Shown here: positions 25,081-36,982 of the stretch, in pieces
How positions within the stretch are numbered: position 1 is the first letter of the stretch
Layout: the number at the start of each line of letters is the position of its first letter
NCBI GenBank assembly: GCA_963978545.1
Contig: OZ021723.1
Location: 7,100,124-7,164,123, forward strand
Origin: Linyphia triangularis
Lineage: Eukaryota; Arthropoda; Arachnida; Araneae; Linyphiidae
Direction: 5' to 3'
DNA: 64,000 bases
The notes under the pieces: model-generated
Databases searched by the model: none
The model's input: the letters and a program-made list of their open reading frames with translations, nothing else
What the model was told of the DNA's origin: nothing
Program-made: the position numbers and the translations under genes

Positions 25081-26375
25081 TTACTCGTGAAGATCTTTGA
25101 TGCGAATGATAGTTTAATAGATTAAGGTTTGGTAATCATGGATTTGATTCTGGAGTAATTATAATAACAATAATAATGGGTGTTTTAAGTGGTATAAAAA
25201 ATAACGATTTTGCTCTTGAAGATCTTTGATGCGAATGATAGTATAATAGATTAAGGTTTGGTAATCATGGATTTGATTCTGGAGTAATTATAATAACGAT
25301 AATAATGGGTGTTTTAAGTGGTATAAAAAATAACGATTTTGCTCTTGAAGATCTTTGATGCGAGTGATAGTTTAATAGATTAAGGTTTGGTAATCATGGA
25401 TTTGATTCTGGAGTAATTATAATAACAATAATAATGGGTGTTTTAAGTGGTATAAAAAATATCGATTTTGCTCTTGAAGATCTTTGATGCGAGTGATAGT
25501 TTAATAGATTAAGGTTTGGTAATCATGGATTTGATTCTGGAGTAATTATAATAACAATAATAATGGGTGTTTTAAGTGGTATAAAAAATATCGATTTTGC
25601 TCTTGAAGATCTTTGATGAGAATGATAGTTTAATAGATTAAGGTTTGGTAATCATGGATTTGATTCTGGAGTAATTATAATAACAATAATAATGGGTGTT
25701 TTAAGTGGTATAAAAAATAACGATTTTGCTCTTGAAGATCTTTGATGCGAGTGATAGTTTAATAGATTAAGGTTTGGTAATCATGGATTTGATTCTGGAG
25801 TAATTATAATAACAATAATAATGGGTGTTTTAAGTGGTATAAAAAATATCGATTTTGCTCTTGAAGATCTTTGATGCGAGTGATAGTTTAATAGATTAAG
25901 GTTTGGTAATCATGGATTTGATTCTGGAGTAATTATAATAACAATAATAATGGGTGTTTTAAGTGGTATAAAAAATATCGATTTTGCTCTTGAAGATCTT
26001 TGATGAGAATGATAGTTTAATAGATTAAGGTTTGGTAATCATGGATTTGATTCTGGAGTAATTATAATAACAATAATAATGGGTGTTTTAAGTGGTATAA
26101 AAAATATCGATTTTGCTCTTGAAGATCTTTGATGCGAATGATAGTTTAATAGATTAAGGTTTGGTAATCATGGATTTGATTCTGGAGTAATTATAATAAC
26201 AATAATAATGGGTGTTTTAAGTGGTATAAAAAATATCGATTTTGCTCTTGAAGATCTTTGATGCGAGTGATAGTTTAATAGATTAAGGTTTGGTAGTAAA
26301 TAATTGATTTGATTCTAGAGTAATTATAATAACAATAATTATGGATGTTTAAGTGGTATAAAAAATAACCCTTTT
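25081..26375. repeat. 129-bp tandem array, ten units, with a three-unit higher-order repeat
   Basis: GATCTTTGATG recurs at 25092, 25221, 25350, 25479, 25608, 25737, 25866, 25995, 26124 and 26253, exactly 129 bp apart. Units differ at few sites. The combinations of ACGAT/TCGAT and GCGAG/GAGAA in units 3-4-5 are repeated exactly in units 6-7-8, showing duplication of a 387-bp block. The last unit is more diverged. Confidence 0.97.
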
Positions 26376-26534
26376 ATCAATTCATATTTAGTGACATATC
26401 TTGAACCGTGCATTAAAAGCATTTTGCAAAGGGCAATTTTCTTTCAGTATTATAAATTTCGAAAATATTATATAAATGACTATGGTATATTAGATTGGTT
26501 AGTTTGTACGCTCAGTGATCTATTTTTATTCACT
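26376..26534. other. unassigned spacer
   Basis: Short AT-rich sequence between the 129-bp array and a SINE. The frame at 26391-26573 is not credible. Confidence 0.4.
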
Positions 26535-26672
26535 ATGACTACTTATCTGCCTGGGACCTACAGCTTAACATGAATTACGAACCATAGTGAACATTTCATA
26601 CCTAACTCGGTTTTCGAATCCGACACCTTTAGCATACGATGCTAATGCGCTAACCATACTTCGGGTGGGCTA
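26535..26672 (-). mobile_element. SINE family B, inverted copy
   Basis: On the minus strand: a head with GGTTAGCGCATTAGCATCG, B box GGATTCGAAAACCG, then TTAAGCTGTAGGTCCCAGGC, matching the family B copy at 20878-21055. Shorter and more diverged than that copy. Confidence 0.7.
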
Positions 26673-27275
26673 TGATAAGTTAGAAACATAACTGATTGAC
26701 TGTTAAAAGTGTTTTTCCTTAAGAAGGACAAGTTTAGAAAGAAAGAAAAGGATAAACTCAAAAACCAATAATATAAAATCCTTACAACCATTTTTTGGCG
26801 AGAAAGAGATTTCTCTAATCCCTCATCATCTTCAGATAATTATTATATTATAAGCATTAAATTAATGCGAGGGTGGAAAGCGGGTAATATATATATATTT
26901 TTTTCTGTAAATGACTATTATTTTATGAGAGAACATAGTTTCTGAATTATAATTAAGATGAAAAACCAAACGCGGAAACAAAACAGATGAAAACGAAAGT
27001 TTTGTAACTAATTGGGATACCACTAAGATAACTTAATATACTGGTTTTTTTTTTTCTTCTTTTTTTTCTTTTTTCTTTTTTTCCCCCCTGCTTTTACAGT
27101 ACACCACATATTTTAGCTGTCAATTTAACCTAATTTACAACATATTTAAGGATGAGTAACATACGTTTATTCTTTTCAATTTGTAATTAGTGATAAATTT
27201 AAACTTGATAATAATTCACTCATTTTTTTTTTCTTTTTCTTTCAAATAAAAAATCAACTATGATGAAATCAATAC
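26673..27275. other. AT-rich sequence with pyrimidine tracts
   Basis: No gene recognised. T/C-rich tracts at about 27043-27090 and 27222-27244. Confidence 0.4.
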
Positions 27276-27289
27276 ATAACCCCCTTGAC

Positions 27290-27852
27290 ATACAAATAAA
27301 ATTGCCTAGTGCTGAAACATAACTCCAGATTAGATCGTGATGCGATCCTAGCCAGAACATAGGGTCAGTATGGATTTATTGTAAGCAAATTCTTAATTTC
27401 TTGTCTTTTATCGTCAGTGTCTTCTGTCATCAAATAAAATTGCCTAGTGCTGAAAATAACTCCAGATTAGATCATGATGCGATCCTAGCCAGAACATAGG
27501 GTCAGTATGGATTTATTGTAAGCAAATTCTTAATTTCTTGTCTTTTATCGTCAGTGTCTTCTGTCATCAAATAAAATTGCCTAGTGCTGAAACATAACTC
27601 CAGATTAGATCATGATGCGATCCTAGCCAGAACATAGGGTCAGTATGGATTTATTGTAAGCAAATTCTTAATTTCTTGTCTTTTATCGTCAGTGTCTTCT
27701 GTCATCAAATAAAATTGCCTAGTGCTGAAACATAACTCCAGATTAGATCATGATGCGACCCTAACCAGAACATAGGGTCAGTATGGATTTATTGTAAGCA
27801 AATTCTTAATTTCTTGTCTTTTATCGTCAGTGTCTTCTGTCATCAAATAAAT
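27290..27852. repeat. about 138-bp tandem array, four units
   Basis: The word CAAATAAAATTGCCTAGTGC recurs at about 27292, 27430, 27568 and 27706, with a partial unit ending near 27850. Units are almost identical. The array lies within the TTAA-type element at 27280-28196. Confidence 0.93.
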
Positions 27853-27866
27853 CAAGAAAATGCAAT

Positions 27867-28082
27867 ATGGAGATGTTCTCATTTATAGTTTTAAGTTTGT
27901 GCAGTGAATATACACAGATTGTTTCAGAGATCACTGCTCTACTGACTACCGCTTTCATTGCGCTTCTTTCTGTTTATTTTTTTGCCGATGCGATATTTTT
28001 ATCGGTACTGTTAAAATGGGGAAGGCATCTTCAACAGTTTAAACAAAACACCATCGATGCACGACCGAAACAGATAATCTAA
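27867..28082 (+). other. 71-codon open frame, unrecognised
   Basis: Lies in the right part of the TTAA-type element. The translation has a hydrophobic stretch of about 20 residues (near residues 30-50, with ALLSVYFFADAIF) followed by KWGRHLQQF. No known motif and no evidence of expression. It could be a relic of the parent element or chance. Confidence 0.2.
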
Positions 28083-28266
28083 TAATATACTCCCCGGTGT
28101 TCACCGAAGACAATTCTTGACTTCTCGGAGACGTCAAAGTCTACAATGGCACATGAAAGGAAAGACGTTTCCGACACGTCATTGTATGTCAAGGGGTTAA
28201 ATACTATATTGTTGCGTGGATGGGTTCGAAAGACTTGAAGCCAAAGCAGATCAAAACTTGCAGAAA

Positions 28267-28272
28267 TTTATT
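28267..28272 (-). promoter_or_regulatory. AATAAA polyadenylation signal of the solo LTR
   Basis: Located 57 bp before the LTR 3' end in minus-strand sense, in the context GGAATAAATTTCTGC. Confidence 0.65.
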
Positions 28273-28588
28273 CCAATATAAATCTTCACCGATTCCTTTA
28301 CAACTCCAGAACTTCTCGTTCTAGTAGACACAATACAGCTCTTTTCACAACAATAGAGCACAAAACAGCAGTTAAAAAAACTTGATAACACAACTGCTCA
28401 AATCGCTGCAAAAGACAATGCAATACAGTTCGCTTCAGAACTACTCTGAATGCTCACTGCGACTCAGTACCTCAACTCAGTAATTCCAGTCAACTCACCA
28501 GTCAACTAATTCAGTGACTCAAAATCACACAACTACTCCAGTGACTCAAAATCAGTCAACTAATTCCCTAACCCAATTCATGGCCGAG

Positions 28589-28596
28589 CTTATATA
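28589..28596 (-). promoter_or_regulatory. TATA box of the solo LTR
   Basis: TATATAAG on the minus strand, followed by GCTCGGCC. It sits about 410 bp from the LTR 5' end and about 380 bp from its 3' end. Confidence 0.7.
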
Positions 28597-28703
28597 GGGA
28601 AGGCGAACATTCTTGAAATTTCTAGAGGTAGATATTTGGAGAACTTTCCAGATCGTAGTCGAAAAGTCCTATACATGTACATGGGGACCGAAAATGTCGA
28701 CAA

Positions 28704-28792
28704 GTTTGGCGACATTTGGCGATTTCTCGCCAAATTTGGCGATAAAAATTAGTCACCAACTTGGTTCTATCTCGCCAATTTGGCGAAATTGC
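28704..28792. promoter_or_regulatory. cluster of six TTTGGCGA-type motifs in LTR U3
   Basis: Six copies of (A/T)TTGGCGA or its complement in about 90 bp, partly arranged as palindromes. They lie about 110-200 bp upstream of the LTR TATA box, where enhancer elements are expected. The word resembles the E2F-type site TTTSGCGC but ends in A; which factor binds is unknown. Confidence 0.5.
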
Positions 28793-29012
28793 CATTACCA
28801 TAATGTTACATGCCCTGCTCCTTGTAAAAATCGCTTCCCAGCTTTATCTCTGTAATCTCTGTAAAACTCGTTATCAAGCATTAATAGACATACTGCAGGG
28901 AAGCCAAGTTAAGACGAACTATTGCACTGCCTTAGTAATGTACATAAGTTTTCCTATTTACAAAATTAACACTACGAAATATTTACAAATATTCAAAAAT
29001 TCTTAACAATAT

Positions 29013-29359
29013 AATAAAAAAAAAAAATAATACTATAATCATATTTTTTAAATACTAGACTTGAAAAAAATATAAATAATTTTATTGTGGTATAAACGAA
29101 ACTATTCAATGTTTCTATTCGTATTACGTAGAGCGTACTTTAAACTTTTAAAGATGACATAAAAACAATGTTTTATGAAGAACATAATTAGGTAGGATGC
29201 TAGGTAATACAAATTTGTCGTATCTTTTTATGACACTTAGTTTAGGGTCACATAGGGAATTTATACATTAAGGAAGATGTGCAAGGAAATGAAGATTGAT
29301 ATGTAAACAATCTTATTAGAAATTGGGAATTGGATCTTACTAACATCAAAGAGTAGGTT
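29013..29359. other. AT-rich spacer
   Basis: No gene or repeat recognised between the solo LTR and the 40-bp array. Confidence 0.4.
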
Positions 29360-29815
29360 TTGAATTGTATATTTTTGTTGTATATTTTTTTGCTGTATAT
29401 AGTATTGTATATTTTTGTTGTATATTTTTTTGCTGTATATAGTATTGTATATTTTTGTTGTATATTTTTTTGCTGTATATAGTATTGTATATTTTTGTTG
29501 TATATTTTTTTGCTGTATATAGTATTGTATATTTTTGTTGTATATTTTTTTGCTGTATATAGTATTGTATATTTTTGTTGTATATTTTTTTGCTGTATAT
29601 AGTATTGTATATTTTTGTTGTATATTTTTTTGCTGTATATAGTATTGTATATTTTTGTTGTATATTTTTTTGCTGTATATAGTATTGTATATTTTTGTTG
29701 TATATTTTTTTGCTGTATATAGTATTGTATATTTTTTTGCTGTATATAGTATTGTATATTTTTGTTGTATATTTTTTTGCTGTATATAGTGTTGTATATT
29801 TTTGTTTTTAAAAGG
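29360..29815. repeat. 40-bp tandem array
   Basis: About eleven copies of a 40-bp T-rich unit made of TTGTATATTTTTGTTGTATA plus TTTTTTTGCTGTATATAGTA. One unit near 29730 has lost its first part. Copies are almost identical. Confidence 0.97.
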
Positions 29816-30107
29816 TTTATGGTTTATTTCATAGATTTAAACAAATTTGAAAGTAATTGCATATAAGTTCTAATATATTTTTATGTACACCAATGATTGT
29901 AATATAGAAATATAATACGTATATTAACAATTGTAAATAAAACAATATTGCATTTATTTTAATGGATCATAGTCTTTATCAGTCTTATGAAATTAAAAAG
30001 TATCTCAAAGTCATCTTTAACACTATGTAACCAAACCCATTGTAAAACAATGTTTTCCAGAAATATATAAACTTTGCCAATGTGTAGTCACAAATTTGTA
30101 AGACACT
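29816..30107. other. AT-rich spacer
   Basis: Nothing recognised. Confidence 0.4.
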
Positions 30108-31235
30108 TTGAATTGAATTGAATTTTTTTCACTTGTTTATTGTGTTTGCCATCCAGATTAGCAAATATAAAGATAAATTAATAATTTAAAAAAATGTTAC
30201 TGTAATTATGTTTCACAAAGGTGATAGTTCATTTTACAGAATCTATTCTATATTTTCATATGATATACAAAAAACTTTGTAAACATTGATAACTAATTAA
30301 TTTTGAATATATTATTAGGAATATTCACTTACTAAAAATTCATTTGTAATGTATTGGATCTATCACAAAATGCAACGGTGTAAAACTTTCACCTTTATAA
30401 AAAAAAACCCTTGCATTTCAACGTTTATTAAACAAGTTATTGTAATAGCTAAAATATAAAGAATTGAATTTTTTTTAAATTTTTGAATTTTTGAAAACTT
30501 TGAATTGAATTTTTTTCACTTGTTTATTGTGTTTGCCATCCAGATTAGCAAATATAAAGATAAATTAATAATTTAAAAAAATTTTACTGTAATTATGTTT
30601 CACAAAGGTGATAGTTCATTTTACAGAATCTATTCTATATTTTCATATGATATACAAAAAACTTTGTAAACATTGATAACTAATTAATTTTGAATATATT
30701 ATTAGGAATATTTACTTACTAAAAATTCATTTGTAATGTATTGGATCTATCACAAAATGCAACGGTGTAAAACTTTCACCTTTATAAAAAAAAACCCTTG
30801 CATTTCAACGTTTATTAAACAAGTTATTGTAATAGCTAAAATATAAAGAATTGAATTTTTTGAAAATTTTTGAATTTTTGAAAACTTTGAATTGAATTTT
30901 TTTCACTTGTTTATTTTGTTTGCCATCCAGATTAGCAAATATAAAGATAAATTAATAATTTAAAAAATTTTTACTGTAATTATGTTTCACAAAGGTGATA
31001 GTTCATTTTACAGAATCTATTCTATATTTTCATATGATATACAAAAAACTTTGTAAACATTGATAACTAATTAATTTTGAATATATTATTAGGAATATTC
31101 ATTTACTAAAAATTCATTTGTAATGTATTGGATCTATCACAAAATGCAACGGTGTAAAACTTTCACCTTTATAAAAAAAAAAACCTTGCATTTCAAGGTT
31201 TATTAAAAAAGTTATTGTAATAGCTAAAATATAAA
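30108..31235. repeat. 388-bp tandem repeat, three copies
   Basis: Copies begin near 30119, 30507 and 30894 (AATTTTTTTCACTTGTTTAT) and end with AGCTAAAATATAAAGA. They are over 95 percent identical by eye. Short junction repeats (TTTTTGAATTTTTGAAAACT) separate them. No coding frame. Confidence 0.95.
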
Positions 31236-31790
31236 GAGTTACTAGAAGCGTGACATAAAGTGTTTCAAATACAGTGGTACAATATTCTCTAGTTATTCTT
31301 CAATTTTCATTTTACTTACGAAATCAACATGAGAAGAAAGAACTCTGGTTCAGAAACCACTATTCAAAGTAATCAATTAGGAAAACACAATGGAAATGTT
31401 TTCTTTCATTTTATGGAAATTTGTTTGCTCTTGTTCTCAGAAAATACGCTAAAAAACGAGATTGAAAATATTTGTTTATAATATCAATGTACTAGGTAAA
31501 AGGGAAATGAATTCTGGAATGTTATGTTTAAGCAAGACCAAACTATTCTTATAATTTAATTGCATTCAATTCTTATTTTTATATTGATAATAATGAAAGG
31601 GGAAACTATTCAATATTATAATTTTAATAATAACTTTAAAAATGTGAATTTGAAATAATATTAATGAAATTAAATTTTAAAAATATTTAAAAAATTAAAA
31701 ATATGCTTTAAAAAATAACAAATTAAAAAGTTAGAAGGGATAAATATATCCTCATGCACAGTTTCTATTAGCTTTATAATAAAAAAAAAA
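31236..31790. other. AT-rich intronic sequence
   Basis: Nothing recognised apart from short A/T runs. Confidence 0.4.
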
Positions 31791-32663
31791 TCCGAACGAT
31801 AACTATATCTTCGGTTTTATTTATCGTAGAATATCTATATGTCTGGTGCAAAAGTTTTTTCTTGGGAGCCAGTTTACTAACAAAATTTAACTCTATCTTT
31901 AAAAATTTCAATACCAATGCCTATTTTTTAATGTTTTCACTCGATTTAGAATACTTTGTTTACCTTAGATATCGAATTTAAGTTCATTACGTTGAGAAAC
32001 AAGTCACTTATGAGCGAAAATGTTGTGACCGATCTGGAGGCAAAATTTCTTTAAAAGCGAGTAAGATTTGAACGTTGCGTGCATCAAGAAGTAATCTATT
32101 ATAAGGTCCCTGAAAGTTAGCTTTTTTTATATTTTTACTAAAATATTGAGAACCAAAAGTTAGTATGGAATTAATAAAATTCTAGAGGGATTTTCGACCA
32201 TGATTATTCTAATGGAAGCACAAAAAAAATACATGTTTCTATTTAATAAAAAAAAAATTGTTTTATCAAATAATGAGTGTTATTTATCTTTGCCCTAAAA
32301 AAAACTATTGTTTGAAACAAAAATTGCTAAAATATATTAACTATTTAAGAATTTATAGCTCAAAAAAATTTCTTTTTAACATTCTTTTGCATTATTTTAC
32401 ATCATTTAAATTACTAACCACTCATTGGAAATTTATGAAATTTGATATTTAGACGTTTTCTTGCATTCTAAATCTAAATATGGTATAATATTATGGGGTT
32501 GCCATTGAACTTTTTAGAGTTTGATTCAGTTTTAATAAGTAGATGCGCCCTCATTGTAAAAAAAAACATACATACTATTAATAAGGCCTTCCACGATTTA
32601 CAACAGTACTTGACTTTTGTTATTTCCTCAATTAAAATACAAGATATATACTATCATCATTCG

Positions 32664-32666
<3 letters not shown>
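31791..32666 (-). mobile_element. TIR element family T1, copy 1
   Basis: Matches, inverted, the element at 36983-37920. Ends are TCCGAACGAT on the left and ATCATTCGAA on the right, so termini are short inverted repeats. Both sides abut A or T runs. Internal landmarks: GCGAAAATGTTGTGACCGAT and ATTATTCTAATGGAAGC. No transposase. Confidence 0.7.
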
Positions 32667-32697
<31 letters not shown>

Positions 32698-32735
32698 ATA
32701 GAGGAAGTTTTAAAATTAGAAACGGCTTTATTTGA

Positions 32736-33147
32736 ATCTATCTTTAAAAAGTTCATTAACAATGCCTATTTTTTAATAATTTAACTTGATTTAGAATACT
32801 TTGTTTACCTTATTTATCGAATTTCAGTTCATTATGTTGAGAAACACGTCACTTATGAGCGAAAATGTTGTGACCGATCTGGAGGGAAAATCTCATTAAA
32901 GCGGGTAAGATTCGAACGTTTTGCGTGCATCAAGACGTAATCTATTACAAGGTCCCGTAAAGTTAGCTCTTTAATATTTTTGCTAAAATATTGAGAACCA
33001 AAAGTTAAAATGGAATGAATAAAATCCTGGAAGGATTTTTGACCATGATTATTCTAATGGAAGCTATTAATAAAGACCTTCTACGATTTACAACAGTATT
33101 TGACTTTTGTTATTTCCTCAATTAGAATATAAGATATAGCCGTCGTT

Positions 33148-33151
<4 letters not shown>
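32736..33151 (-). mobile_element. TIR element family T1, deleted tandem copy
   Basis: Repeats the right part of copy 1 with an internal deletion of about 350 bp after CTAATGGAAGC. The sequence following both copies is also shared (poly(T), then GATAGAGGAAG), so this copy came from tandem duplication of element plus flank, not from a second insertion. Confidence 0.75.
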
Positions 33152-33179
<28 letters not shown>

Positions 33180-33375
33180 GATAGAGGAAGATTTAAAATT
33201 ACAAATGGCTTTATTAATAATAAAGTGGTTCTTTTTAAACTTCCGTTTCGTTTTATTCACACTCAACGCTTATCCGTCCACAAATTTCATATGACATCGA
33301 CCATTGCTATAAGAAAATTTGCTAAGGGCCGATGTACAATTTTTCCTGGGCCTCAAGTCCAAGCCCATTACAACG

Positions 33376-33656
<281 letters not shown>

Positions 33657-33662
33657 TTTTGA

Positions 33663-33770
33663 TGTTGTTTGAGTTTTATAAAACATCAATACATCGATAC
33701 AACTGAGCAACATCAGCATACATATCTTTCTATACAAGCAGTCGGAGCAGGCGCATGCACACACAATGCC
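33663..33770 (-). repeat. interspersed repeat R2 fragment
   Basis: In complement it resembles 47217-47300: both contain GGCATTGT followed by TGCATGC, ATG(C/T)T(G/T)ATGTTG and GTTTTATAAAACTCAAA. It lies between the ATT array and a SINE. Class unknown. Confidence 0.55.
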
Positions 33771-33792
33771 TTTTCTAAAATGAAATATTAAA

Positions 33793-33970
33793 GCCGACCA
33801 AACGGTACAGTGGTTAGCGTGCTAGCTTCTAGAACGCGAGGTTGCGGTTTCGAGTCCCGTGTTAGACATGGGTGTTTGTAAATGTATGTTGGCTTGTCTA
33901 ATGACGACTGTTTCGGCGCATTGTAGCCCTCGTGTTGCTGATGGTGCCAGATAATCTGAAAACAACCAAC
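33793..33970 (+). mobile_element. SINE family A copy
   Basis: A 178-bp copy starting GCCGACCAAACGGTACAGTG with B box GGTTTCGAGTCCCG (one extra T). It is flanked by a long, about 24-bp, target duplication with one mismatch (33769-33792 and 33970-33993, containing TAAAATGAAATATTAAA). Confidence 0.95.
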
Positions 33971-34379
33971 CTTTTTTAAAATGAAATATTAAAGTAAATA
34001 TTTAAAAAAAGGTAATATTTATACATTTAAAGAATGGATATACTAGTATGTTGATAAAAAAATGTGTTCAGCTATAGCCATCAAGTACTTCAAACGAACG
34101 AGTATCGTAATTTGAATTATTGTCATTTTTTCTGTGTAATTTAATGTAAATCATCTAAGGGCAATTCCTTGTAAACTGATCCATTCAAAAATTAATTTTT
34201 GAATAATTAAAAAAGTCAGGTGCCATCTTACTCAATATGAATGAAATTTTGAAATCTAATAGGTATTTTCTTTAAAAGTAACTTCTTTAGATATATATAT
34301 TTATTTTTACTTTTAATGAAAAATTTAGATACTTTACTGTTGCGGAGATGTCACTGCTGTGTCATTGATTTCTTAGATC

Positions 34380-34893
34380 TTTAGAAATATCTATTAAAAA
34401 AGAAAGAAAGGCAAACTGGAGAAATGGGAAAAGCTTAATTCGGCAAGAAAATTATCCAGTCTATTAATCTCCATCAGCACTTGGGAAAACCTGTTGCTAA
34501 AGTGAAACTAAAATTGCCAAGAGAATCTCATAAGAAGTTATCGGCAATACCTAAGTTAATTGCAGATTTGTCACCATTAAAGAAAAATCGCTTACTGCAC
34601 TAACCAGCTTTGAAAAAGTCCAGCCAAGTTTTGAAAAGTCTTTTCCTGACCAGAAAGACAAGATCAACTACTTTTACAGAAACTTGAAAGAAAGTAAATT
34701 ATTTTTTAAATTAGTTAGTAGACTGTATTCTGGACAAAATGATAAAGCCGAAACAAGTATGCAAAAATATTATTGTTTATTACAAAAGGCGAATTATTAT
34801 TTAATTGTGAATCAGGCATATCTCAAAAGTCGATCGAAGAAATCTGTGACTCGCACTTTTCATTACGTTAACCTTTGGAAAAAGATATATTAA
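34380..34893 (+). pseudogene. broken transposon-like coding remnant
   Basis: Two adjacent frames read like protein. The first is about 46 codons up to a stop at 34600, containing LPRESHKKLSAIPKLIADL. After a frame change comes a second of about 95 codons ending near 34893, containing FPDQKDKINYFYRNLKESK. Basic, helix-rich composition and its place inside a TIR-bounded element suggest a transposon-encoded protein that has decayed. I do not recognise a catalytic motif. Confidence 0.35.
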
Positions 34894-35267
34894 TAATTTT
34901 GAGTAATTCCCCGCTTACATTTACAGAAGAAAAAACAATCAAATGTCCATTTCACCATGTTTATGTGTAATAAAAAAAATAATATAACTTAGGATTTACA
35001 TCAAAATGATATCTGTAATAGGGCAATCTCATTAGGAAGTTTTGTTGTAATTAAACTTAAAAATTTTAGAAATAAGGATAGAATATTTGTAGCGCAAGTT
35101 ACTGTAATTGAAAAAAAACAAAAGCATTCAAGTTATATTTCTCAAAAAATACAATGAATCAGGATCAGTGTTTGCTTTCCCTGAAAAAGAAGACTGGAGT
35201 TGGATCTGCCATTCACAAGCAAAACTTGACTGAACCAACATTTAATAAAAAAAAAAAAATTAAAAAA

Positions 35268-35706
<439 letters not shown>

Positions 35707-36225
35707 TTTCAGAATGTGTAACCAATATCTACAAATGAACCCTAAGAAGAAAAACTAATATTTTAAAGTGCAAATTGTAATTTCGCATGCTTTATACGAA
35801 ATGGCCACTATGTCTCCTCCTCCCCTCCGCAACGTAGAAACATAATTTCAAAAAATAAATTATAAGTGAATTAGACATCAGATTTTTTTTTTCATACTTT
35901 TTTTCTCAGTGACTAAATAATAAATAATTCAAATACAAAATTCTGTTACTGATCTAACTATACTGAGAGAGCAGAGATTCCATCAGAAAATTGAACTAAA
36001 TAAAAAGTTAAATTTTCTAGTCCCCTGAGCAAGAGTTTGGTTTTATTTTATAATAAATTAATTAATGCAAAAAACTTACTATTAATTTTTTTACTAGTTT
36101 TTCTTATCATAAGGACTTAATTAAAAATATGAAAAACATAATATTCTTTACATTTTTTAAATAAGAAATAGAAAATGATTGAAAATTTCTCCTCTGAAAC
36201 AGATTAATTACCACGGAATTGCCCC

Positions 36226-36982
36226 TAAATTTATTTAGAAGAAATGATATTTTTTATTAAATTATAAAACTAAAAATATGAAACAAGATAAAATATGCTA
36301 TCATCTTTTGGATTGAATAAGTGCAAAGCAAAATATTACAAACTATCATTATGCGTCAAAAGATGAGTTTTTGTTAGACGGTATAATACGTAAGTACTCA
36401 TTAATCTCTTTTGAATAGTTAGAATTGTCAAACATCTTAGACTGTTTCTTGTAGTACTAAATTCTTCGATTTGTTCAGAGTATGAGGTAAGATCACGATC
36501 TTGGATTGTAAAGCTTGATTAGAGGACCTAAAATGCATACATTGGAAAAAAGATGTAAAGAAGGTTTCATTGAATTATTTAAGTTTATCAAACAGTATGA
36601 TTAAAACAGTTTCGAGTACAATAAAAGGAACAGGATGAGCGCTTCATTCATATAAATTATGAAAATAGTCTTTTAATTAAGTGAGCAGAGAACAGGCCTT
36701 TTAAATTAGATTGATACACAAATGGGGAACATTTTCCAGTACACATCGTAAATTATAAAAGAGCAAACATTTTAAAAAGACAATTAGGTTGGAGGGAATT
36801 GTAAGGATGAGAAAATAATTAGCCCTACATGGACTTTGCTGGTTAGTTGTTATATATAAATTTATATTTCACTTTTATATGAATTGTAAATAACAATCAT
36901 CCCGTACCTTCTTCTTCATTAAACTAGTATAGAAATGCATTTGTAAACTATTATATTACAGTACGCAAAAAAAATCAAAAAA
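36226..36982. other. AT-rich intronic sequence
   Basis: No gene or repeat recognised. Confidence 0.4.

Larger units (their letters stand above)
27280..28196. mobile_element. TTAA-type element 2 with internal tandem repeats (917 bp)
   Basis: Left terminus CCCCCTTGACATACAA and, in complement, right terminus CCCCTTGACATACAAT. TTAA follows the right end (28197-28200) and a one-base variant ATAA precedes the left (27276-27279). Termini starting CCC next to TTAA fit piggyBac-type elements well. Most of the left half is a tandem array of about 138-bp units (see separate entry). The right part holds a 71-codon frame with hydrophobic segments and no transposase motif. Confidence 0.75.
28210..29008 (-). 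mobile_element. solo LTR (Ty3/gypsy-like), 799 bp
   Basis: On the minus strand it starts TGTTAAGAATTTTTG and ends ACGCAACA (TG...CA), flanked by the 4-bp duplication ATAT (28206-28209 and 29009-29012). Promoter and polyadenylation signals lie in the expected order: TATATAAG (28589-28596), then AATAAA (28267-28272). No internal coding region, primer-binding site or second LTR is adjacent, so it is a solo LTR left by recombination. A 4-bp duplication and this layout suit Ty3/gypsy elements, but without coding sequence that is inference. Confidence 0.82.
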
